Positions 56,553 through 64,000 of a stretch of 64,000 nt of DNA are shown here, one piece after another. Each line of letters opens with the position of its first letter. The stretch's first letter is position 1. The position numbers and the translations under genes are program-made. Below the pieces are notes generated by a model. The model made no database searches and was not told the DNA's origin. It saw nothing but the letters and a program-made list of their open reading frames with translations. Source of the DNA: Ruminiclostridium herbifermentans (GTDB lineage: Bacteria; Bacillota; Clostridia; Acetivibrionales; DSM-1351); assembly GCF_005473905.2 (NCBI RefSeq), contig NZ_CP061336.1:3526501-3590500 (forward strand). The letters run 5' to 3'.

Positions 56553-59500
56553 TCAATGTATTCCCTCTAATAACGCCTTCTTGAGCAACGCTAAATCAAT
56601 TGCATCTACAGTACCGCTATTATCAATATCAGCGGCCTTGTATGAATCACCTGTCAAAAGTTCAATTCCAAGAAGATGCTTCTTTATATAAGCGAAATCC
56701 AGTGCATCTATTTGTCCATCTGGAACTACATCACCAGGTATAATCATTGGTGGATAATCTGGTTTAACTATAACGACATAATTCACCACACTGCTTGATG
56801 CCCCATTTGTTCCAAGTTCAACAATTGTTCCGCCAGGAAAGCTCTTCATATATATTTGGAAAGTAACTGCTCCATCATTATCAAAGGTTTCACCTATATT
56901 AGTCCAACCACTAAGCCAGCTTGGAATAGATGTTATTCTTGTATCCAACCCAACATAACAGGTTATAGGTATGTTTGGAACAAAGGTCGCCTCTGTTGAT
57001 GTAAACATTTTAGAATCACAGGCTGTTCTTATCCACTCCGACCCTATTAGGAAATCTGGCATGCTAATGAATTTTACTGTCCTATCTCCAAAAACCAAAT
57101 CCCCAACCTGTAAATTTGATTGAATTGACCAGTCGGCTGCATTTGTTGAATCGTTTACTAATAAGGACTTAATATATTCTCCTTCCGATATAGGCTGCGG
57201 TTGAACGATGACTACATAATTTACAACACTACTTGATGCCCCATTTGTTCCAAGTTCAACTGTTGCGCCACGAGGGAAGCTCTTCTTATATATTCTAAAT
57301 GTAACTGCTCCATCATTATCAAAGGTTTCACCTGTATTGGTCCAACTGCTAAACCAGCTTGGAATAGATGTTATTCTTGTATCCAATCCAATATAACAAA
57401 TTATATCTGTGCTTGGAGTAAAGGTTGCCTCTGTTGTTGTAAACATTTTTGAATCACAAGCTGTTCTAATCCATTCTGACCCTAATAGGTAATCTGGCAT
57501 GCTAATGAATTTTACTGTCCTATCTCCATAAACCAAATCCCCAACCCGTAAATTTGATTGTACTGACCAGTCAGCTGCGTTTGGTGAATCGTTTACTACT
57601 AAGGACTTAATATATTTTCCTTCCAATATAGGCTGCTCTATTTCTTCAGTTATGTTTGGATCCCAGCCATCTGTACCTGCAAGGAACTTTTCCATTGTAT
57701 ATTCAGACGCTCTTGATGAAGGTAATTGCTTTCTATTTGGATTTGAGCCAGCCCCAGTATTGAGGTATTCCCACATTTCATAATTTTCAGGATTATTACC
57801 TGACATACTAGTCCAACCAGCTGAAGAAATATGGTTACCTAGTTCACATTCTCTAAATAATACTTTTGGAGTAATACTGTTAGGATCTGAGCTTGGTATC
57901 CACGGTCTTCCCAAAGAAATGTTCTTCGGCGTAGCACTACTGCTTGTCAATTTGCATTTATAAAATAGATAACCCTTTTGATCAGCTTTTGTACTTGGAG
58001 CTGTGACACATCCTCCACTCCTATTTAGAGAATAAACTTCACAATTATAAAATACTGCAGTTGCTGCTCCAAATATAAAATCTACATCTCCCTCAATATA
58101 ACAATTGTAGTAATATTGTCTGCCGCTATTTGCATACAAGGTGTCTTGATTACCCTTGAAAGAACAATTTTTAAATATCATTTTATCGGCTTTAGCAAGC
58201 ATTGCTACTGCTTGACTGCTGCCATTTCTCGCTTCATCATAGGAATTTTCAAAAGTTATATTTTCTGCCTGGAATCCACTACCTGCTACTGTAATACTTG
58301 CACTTCCAGTTGTTCCTAATGTACCACCTGAAGAATTTGGAGTACTTGCAGCATCATTGTAGGTTAATATTGTCCCCTCTTTACTTTGACCAATTAATGT
58401 AATATTTATTTTTGAGGAGCCTATGTTCATTTTCTCTTTGTAGGTACCATTCTTTATGTATATTGTTGTTCTTTTTGCACTATTATTAGGTACGCTATTT
58501 ATAGCCGCCTGAACAGTAGTATAATTTCCAGTTCCATCCTTTGCAACTACTATATCATAAATATTAGCTTCTTTAACTAGCTTAGAAGGCCAAGTCCCAT
58601 ACCATGCATAGCCAGCTCTTCTTTCCTGACTGATTTCTGACATTTGATAATGTATAGAACCATCTCTGTCGACAAATATTGGTCTGTTTGTATTGATTTC
58701 ATAAAAACGTGCCCAGATTGGTCCTGCAGTTGGATCGTTCACAATGTATCTGTCATTACTTGTAGTAACCACTTTAATTCCGTAAATCTGAACTTTTGCC
58801 ATCCATGCAATAGCGGAGTTAATGGCGTTTGTTATCTCAGCACTTGGATTTTTTATTGTTTTTAAGTAATTTACAATTCCAACACTTTCACTTGCAGAAA
58901 TGGAAGGTACTTCATATGCCCTGCCAGTTGTTGGCTTCAAGGAGTATTCATCATGCTGCTGACACCATGCTGTTTTGACTCCATTAACAGTTATTTGTGT
59001 ATTTAATATGCATTGTATACCTTTTTGAATTGCAGTACTTGCACGTGAAGCTCTATTTGAATCAATAAAAGTAAAATCCCCTGTTTTGTTTGCCACATCT
59101 GTTAGTAAATTCATGACATGTATCATAGCATTATCATTATAGGTAATATGTGCATGATAAGTTCCTGGATCATTGAAAACCTGCGGCCAACCACCATTTG
59201 AATATTGACCGTTTAAAAGAAGATCAATACCCCTTTGACATGAATTAAGATATTTTGAATTGTTGGTTTGTTTGTATGTCTTAGCTAAAACAATAATTTG
59301 AGATGTGGTTGTGTCATTATCTATTGTAGACTTTCCCCATGAACCACTAGTGCTTTCAGTCATGTCTTTTCTCCAGCCGCCATCTGAAAGCTGATACTGA
59401 ACTATACTGTCTGCTAACTTAATTCCATCGCTACTACCAAACCAAGTATCAGGATTTTTTAAGACACTGCCCCAATCGGGAGTAGAAGCAAATACTCCTT

Positions 59501-59588
59501 TAGGAGCTAGTACTACTGAAGAAAAAATAAATACAAGCATTATAGCTCCTAATAGATTTAAAGCTGATTTTCTACCATCTCTTAACAT
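56553..59588 (-). CDS. Cellulosomal pectinase: PL10 pectate lyase - CE8 pectinesterase - dockerin
   Basis: This 1011-residue secreted enzyme has a signal peptide (1-35). A PL10 pectate lyase domain follows (about 40-340; GGWPQVFNDPGTYHAHITYN, RAGYAWYGTWPSKLV), then a CE8 pectin methylesterase (345-640; GTGNYTTVQAAINSVP, QDTLY, DFIFGAATAVF, LGRPW). Two copies of a 140-residue beta module come next (654-795, 800-939), and a C-terminal type I dockerin closes it (953-1010). The second calcium loop, DIDNSGTVDAID, is regular; the first (DVVPDGQIDALD) has Val in place of the usual Asn. The esterase would remove methyl groups so that the lyase can cut the same chain. GGAGG precedes the ATG. Confidence 0.93.
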   Translation of the reverse strand: MLRDGRKSALNLLGAIMLVFIFSSVVLAPKGVFASTPDWGSVLKNPDTWFGSSDGIKLADSIVQYQLSDGGWRKDMTESTSGSWGKSTIDNDTTTSQIIVLAKTYKQTNNSKYLNSCQRGIDLLLNGQYSNGGWPQVFNDPGTYHAHITYNDNAMIHVMNLLTDVANKTGDFTFIDSNRASRASTAIQKGIQCILNTQITVNGVKTAWCQQHDEYSLKPTTGRAYEVPSISASESVGIVNYLKTIKNPSAEITNAINSAIAWMAKVQIYGIKVVTTSNDRYIVNDPTAGPIWARFYEINTNRPIFVDRDGSIHYQMSEISQERRAGYAWYGTWPSKLVKEANIYDIVVAKDGTGNYTTVQAAINSVPNNSAKRTTIYIKNGTYKEKMNIGSSKINITLIGQSKEGTILTYNDAASTPNSSGGTLGTTGSASITVAGSGFQAENITFENSYDEARNGSSQAVAMLAKADKMIFKNCSFKGNQDTLYANSGRQYYYNCYIEGDVDFIFGAATAVFYNCEVYSLNRSGGCVTAPSTKADQKGYLFYKCKLTSSSATPKNISLGRPWIPSSDPNSITPKVLFRECELGNHISSAGWTSMSGNNPENYEMWEYLNTGAGSNPNRKQLPSSRASEYTMEKFLAGTDGWDPNITEEIEQPILEGKYIKSLVVNDSPNAADWSVQSNLRVGDLVYGDRTVKFISMPDYLLGSEWIRTACDSKMFTTTEATFTPSTDIICYIGLDTRITSIPSWFSSWTNTGETFDNDGAVTFRIYKKSFPRGATVELGTNGASSSVVNYVVIVQPQPISEGEYIKSLLVNDSTNAADWSIQSNLQVGDLVFGDRTVKFISMPDFLIGSEWIRTACDSKMFTSTEATFVPNIPITCYVGLDTRITSIPSWLSGWTNIGETFDNDGAVTFQIYMKSFPGGTIVELGTNGASSSVVNYVVIVKPDYPPMIIPGDVVPDGQIDALDFAYIKKHLLGIELLTGDSYKAADIDNSGTVDAIDLALLKKALLEGIH

Positions 59589-60001
59589 GGTTATTACCTC
59601 CTTGTTTTTTATACTTTTATTCTGTAATGGAGTAATTAATTCAACGCGTTGTGCTAATTATTTATAAAATATACAGGGTAAATTTATATTTTAAGCTATA
59701 TGTGTTTATCTGCAATCTCAATTCAAAACAAATTAGACAACGAGTTTTTTCAGTTAAATAGTGCATTGATTTTCTAATTCTTAATAAATCAGTTTATATA
59801 TAATGCGTAAAATTCACCATATTTTAGTGGTATTCTCTCTATAAAACTGTACAACTTGCCTAAACTATATTGCTTTTTGTCTAAACTTTGGCAATAAGTA
59901 TTTGTTGAGAATTCTTATTATGAGTATTTTGATATTGGAAACATCTGATTCTTTTATGTTTTCTATTAATTGAATAAGTTTTTTAACCAAAAAGATAAAC
60001 A
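59589..60001. other. Upstream region of the pectinase gene
   Basis: AT-rich, promoter-bearing. A loosely repeated CTAAACT.....GC pattern near 59860-59900 is visible, but I cannot call an operator. Confidence 0.4.
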
Positions 60002-60730
60002 TTACGTAAAAGAATAACGGCCCTCTTTATTATCCTTTATTGGATACGCAAAGCTCAATGCCAATAGCCCCTGTCCCAAGTAATATAATGTAAGATTAAC
60101 AGCTCGTAATTCATATGCTGCAGATGATACATTTGGATAAAATAACGAGAACAAGAGTACAAAATCAGAGGCAAAAAACAGCATACTTCCAGAAACCATT
60201 AAGAGTATAGTTTTTTTACTAATAGAATAAAATTTTAACATGGATAGTGATTTACCTACCATAAAACTAATAATTACAGCATAAAAAATAATCATATTTT
60301 TCATGCCATTAAATTCAAAGTCTCCCCATTGAATAGTAAGAAATGTTGGAATAAAAAAACATAAAAACATGCAGATATCTTTTAATGAAATTTTACTCAT
60401 ACTGCTGTATCCAAGGCTGTACATAATATGTCCTATGCCAAAGCTGGCTACACCAATTGCAAAAAAATCTTTTGAAATTGAGTCTAGCGCTAAAAAAACA
60501 TCACCACCAAAAGAAAATACAAGACCTGATAACATCAATGCAAAGAACTTTGTATTGGATGGATTTTTCTTATAGCTGAAAATTGCTGTTGCAATAAACA
60601 AGGAGCTTGATAGACACTTGAAAATAAAAGTTACAACTGCTAGTTTAAGCCATCCAACTATAATGAGATTTCCTGCTGATATTAACATAAGAATAAATAG
60701 TATAATATTCATTTTGATACTGTTCCCCAC
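60002..60730 (-). CDS. YhhN-family membrane protein (lysoplasmalogenase-like)
   Basis: This 242-residue integral membrane protein has about eight helices and the YhhN pattern: FSFGGDVFLAL, FGIGHIMYSLGY, GSMLFFASDFVLLF, LYYLGQGLLALS. The paired Asp residues in GD and SD are conserved and likely catalytic. Known members cleave lysoplasmalogens, and clostridia make plasmalogens. The GTG at 60730 and an ATG at 60712 are both possible starts; neither has an ideal ribosome site. The gene is monocistronic. Confidence 0.85.
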   Translation of the reverse strand: MGNSIKMNIILFILMLISAGNLIIVGWLKLAVVTFIFKCLSSSLFIATAIFSYKKNPSNTKFFALMLSGLVFSFGGDVFLALDSISKDFFAIGVASFGIGHIMYSLGYSSMSKISLKDICMFLCFFIPTFLTIQWGDFEFNGMKNMIIFYAVIISFMVGKSLSMLKFYSISKKTILLMVSGSMLFFASDFVLLFSLFYPNVSSAAYELRAVNLTLYYLGQGLLALSFAYPIKDNKEGRYSFT

Positions 60731-61531
60731 TTCATTAATAAATTTATAGTTATAAATCCTTTTCTTCTAAATTATGGTATATTATACTATACAAGATTTA
60801 CTATAACAACACTTAACAGTAAACTGCATAAATGGTACTCCCATGCAATATGTATTTATGACTCGCTGCCTAAATTGATGCGGAAATTGTTGCGGTGGAG
60901 AAACAAGCACTTACACCGATCGTATGACCAAGACATCTTGTCTCGAGTCAATAACTCACGGCTACATCCTGTATCTGTGTCGGCTGCAATACTTACTCAT
61001 CACCTACTATTAATCATCAATTTCTAACCTAGCTTCGCCATTTAGATATATTTTGCACACGCATAACATCTATTGCAATAGCTGATATTATTAAGTTTTA
61101 AGCAGTATATTCAACTGCGAAGTTTGATTAATTTACACATAACCTATACCTTTATAGTTATAAAACTACACTACAACAACAAAAATGTATAAAACTGTCC
61201 TAAATACGTTAATTTTTGATGTTTATTGACCATAAATCCTGTTAATTTATTGTATTTATGCAAATTATGTTATATCATATAATTATACAAATTATGAAAA
61301 ACAAGTACCTCTTAATTTATCACTTAACTTTTTTAACTTGTTTTTAGCAAAAAATATTATGGAGGTGACTGATTCAAAATATTGACTTATGCGTATATGT
61401 AACACCACTATTTATGTATTTCTCAAATAAAAATGTCATTTATTTTCTCAACCACTCATTCTAATACTTAATCTAAATAAAATTTCATAATGATGTCATT
61501 TTTATATTTATTATTTATGGAGGCGACAAGA
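60731..61531. other. Intergenic with repeat element copy D and GH5 upstream region
   Basis: It holds copy D at 60830-61064. A GGAGG site at about 61362 leads only to a very short frame, and the true gene starts at 61532. Confidence 0.55.
60830..61064 (-). repeat. Structured dispersed element, copy D, reverse orientation
   Basis: The reverse complement matches copies A and B over about 235 bases. Stems are kept by different bases: the tip is TGAC/GTCA with CAAGA/TCTTG instead of TAAT/ATTA with CAAGG/CCTTG. Confidence 0.8.
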
Positions 61532-63178
61532 ATGAAAAAGAAAACGAAAAAGTTTATCAGCTTATCTCTTGCTGCTTTAACAGCTTTCTCATTGTTACTG
61601 GCACCAGCCAAACCAGTATATGTTGAAGCAGCTGTTGAAGCTGAAGCTAATGATGACTGGCTTCATGTAGAAGGCACCAATATTGTTGATAAGTATGGAA
61701 ATAAAGTTTGGCTGACAGGTGCCAACTGGTTTGGTTTCAACTGCCGTGAAAGAATGCTTCTAGATTCATATCACAGTAACATAGTTGCAGACATTCAGAT
61801 GGTAGCCGATAAGGGTATTAACGTAGTTAGAATGCCAATTGCAACAGACTTATTATATGCTTGGAGTAAGGGTGAATATCCCCCATCAACAGATACAAGC
61901 TATAATAATGCTGATTTAGCTGGATTAAACAGCTTTGAACTATTTAATTTTATGTTAGAAAACTTTAAAAAGGTAGGAATTAAAGTTATATTAGATGTAC
62001 ATAGCGCAGAAACCGATAACCAAGGTCACAATTACCCACTTTGGTTTAAAGGAGCTATAACAGAAAAAGTTTTCAAAGATGCTTGGGTATGGGTAGCTAA
62101 TCATTACAAAAATGATGATACAATTATAGGTTTTGACCTTAAAAATGAACCTCATACAAATTCCGGTGATTTAAAAATAATGTCTGAAAGTGCTATTTGG
62201 GATAACTCTAACAGACCAACTAACTGGAAAAGAGTTGCTCAAGAAACTGCATTGGCAATATTAGAAGTACACCCAAATGCATTAATATTTGTTGAAGGTG
62301 TAGAAATATATCCTAAAGACGGAATATGGGATGATGAAACAACTAACACAAGTCCATGGACAGGAAATGATGACTATTACGGCAACTGGTGGGGCGGTAA
62401 CTTAAGAGGTGTGAAAGATTATCCTATTGATTTAGGAAAGCATCAAAAACAGTTGGTTTACTCACCACATGATTATGGTCCATTGGTATTTGAGCAATCA
62501 TGGTTCAAAGGCGAATTCGTTACCGCAGATGATGCTAAAGCTAAAAAAATATTATATGAACAGTGTTGGAGAGACAATTGGGCTTATATTATGGAAGATG
62601 GTATTTCCCCATTACTACTTGGTGAATGGGGTGGCTTAACAGAAGGAAATGATAAGCTACTTGACCTAAACCTTAAATATCTTAGATCTATGAGAGACTA
62701 TATTTTAGAAAACAAATATAAGCTGCATCACACTTTATGGTGCATCAATATTGATTCAGCCGATACTGGCGGATTATTCACTCGTGGTGAAGGAACACCT
62801 TTTGAAGGCGGAAGAGACCTAAAGTGGAATGACAATAAGTATGATAATTATTTGTTGCCTGTACTTTGGAAAAATGCTGATGGAAAATTCCAAGGTCTCG
62901 ACCATAAAATTCCTTTAGGCAGAAATGGTGTGCCATTAGGTACAACTCCTATTGATGATGAAGATGATGATGAAGATACTGTTAAATATGGAGACGTAAA
63001 CAACGATGGAGATATCAACGCTTTAGATATAGCAGCTTTAAAAATGTATTTATTAGGCGTTAACCAGAGTATTGATTTAAAGGCTGCAGATGTAAATGTT
63101 GATAATTCAGTCGATGCAATTGATTTTGCACTCTTAAAGAAATATCTCTTAGGCGCAGCTACACTACCTGTAAAATAG
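61532..63178 (+). CDS. Cellulosomal GH5 endoglucanase with dockerin
   Basis: This 548-residue secreted enzyme has a signal peptide (1-36), a GH5 catalytic domain (about 45-460) and a type I dockerin (485-545). The GH5 acid/base is Glu206 in FDLKNEPH and the nucleophile is Glu365 in LLGEWGG. WLTGANWFGFNCRE is the family-typical first strand. Both calcium loops of the dockerin are regular (DVNNDGDINALD, DVNVDNSVDAID). GGAGG eight bases before 61532 supports this start over an in-frame ATG at 61490. It cuts beta-1,4-glucan as part of the cellulosome; mixed-linkage activity is also possible. Confidence 0.94.
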   Translation: MKKKTKKFISLSLAALTAFSLLLAPAKPVYVEAAVEAEANDDWLHVEGTNIVDKYGNKVWLTGANWFGFNCRERMLLDSYHSNIVADIQMVADKGINVVRMPIATDLLYAWSKGEYPPSTDTSYNNADLAGLNSFELFNFMLENFKKVGIKVILDVHSAETDNQGHNYPLWFKGAITEKVFKDAWVWVANHYKNDDTIIGFDLKNEPHTNSGDLKIMSESAIWDNSNRPTNWKRVAQETALAILEVHPNALIFVEGVEIYPKDGIWDDETTNTSPWTGNDDYYGNWWGGNLRGVKDYPIDLGKHQKQLVYSPHDYGPLVFEQSWFKGEFVTADDAKAKKILYEQCWRDNWAYIMEDGISPLLLGEWGGLTEGNDKLLDLNLKYLRSMRDYILENKYKLHHTLWCINIDSADTGGLFTRGEGTPFEGGRDLKWNDNKYDNYLLPVLWKNADGKFQGLDHKIPLGRNGVPLGTTPIDDEDDDEDTVKYGDVNNDGDINALDIAALKMYLLGVNQSIDLKAADVNVDNSVDAIDFALLKKYLLGAATLPVK

Positions 63179-63618
63179 AAATATTAATTTAAAATGATGA
63201 CATTCCATGTTTTATATTGGATTGTCCACTATAAACAATAAGGGCGTGCTATTATATAACTAATCAGGTTATTTTATAACACGCCCTTCTACATCATTGA
63301 TACACTTGTATTCCCTCTATATCTTAAAGAAATGAAATTCTATAAACCAAATTAGCTTACTCAACAAACTGACAAAAGTCAATTCACTTCACAACATGGT
63401 TAAAAGTTTTTTATAAAATACCTTATGAAAATTAACATATAAAACAAAATGACTTTATTCATAAAATTAATTCAATTCTTAGCAACAAATGACAAATAAA
63501 TCAATTGTAACATAAGACGAAATGTCATAAAATATAAATAGGTGTATCTATTTTATTACATTTTGCAAGTTAAAATAATAAAATGGATTTGCTAAATTTC
63601 CGAAAGGAGGGGGGATTC
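63179..63618. other. Intergenic between two cellulosomal genes
   Basis: It holds a hairpin at 63238-63289; the remainder is AT-rich and would carry the promoter of the next gene. No gene is supported. Confidence 0.5.
63238..63289 (+). terminator. Hairpin after the GH5 gene
   Basis: AAGGGCGTGCTAT pairs with ATAACACGCCCTT (one mismatch) across an AT loop. The T-run after the stem is weak, so it may act as a 3' stabiliser as well as a terminator. Confidence 0.6.
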
Positions 63619-64000
63619 TTGTATAAGAAAACAATGAAAAAAGTTTTCTTAGTAATGGCATTAGTAACATTACTTCCACTAATGTCATCCATTAATGCAT
63701 CAGCGAGCACCGCATCGGAAGGAGTTAAGTATGAATTTGAGTCTGGTATTCAAGATGGCGCTAAAATTTATACTGACTACCTCGGGGAAACCGATGATGG
63801 AAAGATAATCGACCTTACAGGTGCTTCCTGCAGCTTTATTGGGCAAAAAGGAACAAGCACTTCTGTTAATGTTCAGGTTGAGAAAGCAGGTCTTTATGAA
63901 TTAATTGTCCGTTATGCTCAGCCATTTGATCCGGTTAAAAAAGTTCAGTATCTCAATGTAAACTCTGTAAATCAAGGTGAGGTAAGCTTTGCATACTCTC
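63619..64000 (+). CDS. Secreted CBM35 protein, likely cellulosomal mannanase N-terminus (cut by window end)
   Basis: About 127 residues are visible. A signal peptide (to about residue 33, ending INASA) is followed by a CBM35-type carbohydrate-binding module: VKYEFESGIQDGAKIYTDY, GLYELIVRYAQPFDP, and KKVQYLNVNSVNQGEVSF. This resembles the N-terminal module of clostridial GH26 mannanases as I recall them; the catalytic part is outside the window. TTG 63619 is the likely start, a few bases after AAAGGAGGGGGG; an ATG five codons later is the alternative. Confidence 0.8.
   Translation, partial: MYKKTMKKVFLVMALVTLLPLMSSINASASTASEGVKYEFESGIQDGAKIYTDYLGETDDGKIIDLTGASCSFIGQKGTSTSVNVQVEKAGLYELIVRYAQPFDPVKKVQYLNVNSVNQGEVSFAYS

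Overview
This AT-rich window most likely comes from a mesophilic cellulolytic clostridium of the Ruminiclostridium type. Two genes at the right end encode secreted plant-cell-wall enzymes with C-terminal type I dockerins, the signature of a cellulosome. Shine-Dalgarno sites are strong and Gram-positive in style. The last gene begins a CBM35-bearing enzyme that resembles cellulosomal mannanases. The species call is inference.

Positions 1-9600 hold short accessory genes: a SAM methyltransferase (cut by the window edge), a PLD-SF2 helicase, a membrane protein, a broken PAPS-reductase/ferredoxin gene, a DUF2726 zinc-finger protein, a membrane-anchored L7/L12-like protein, a nucleotidyltransferase, a VOC protein and a MmcQ/YjbR protein. 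Positions 9866-14960 hold an ABC exporter (permease and ATPase) with a lipoprotein, led by a small secreted peptide gene that is out of frame at a poly-A tract. Positions 15421-21097 hold a JetA-JetB-JetC (Wadjet/MksFEB-like) condensin set with no JetD.

Positions 21751-27300 (+ strand) hold a membrane sensor with a degenerate class III cyclase domain, a MORN-repeat membrane protein and a PAAR-like (DUF4280) protein. Positions 27340-54173 (- strand) hold a large extracellular contractile injection system (eCIS): AAA+ ATPase, DUF4157 protein, tail terminator, sheath, two tube proteins, a tail chaperone whose -1 frame continues into a DUF6760-like domain without a usual start codon, a repeat-rich 867-residue protein, LysM hub, spike, gp25, two baseplate proteins, a tail-I protein and a conserved cluster protein. 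Several non-structural genes in and at the ends of this cluster begin with a similar basic, Asn/Ser-rich leader, three of them with MYE. They are my candidates for injected cargo.

Positions 54936-64000 return to free-living functions: a chemotaxis receptor, a PL10-CE8-dockerin pectinase, a YhhN protein, a GH5-dockerin glucanase and the start of the CBM35 enzyme.

A dispersed intergenic element occurs four times (around 21356, 26693, 42486 and 60830). It folds as one long hairpin with a branched tip, and its stems differ between copies by compensating changes. It is either a small structured RNA or a MITE. No tRNA, rRNA, CRISPR array or complete IS element was seen.
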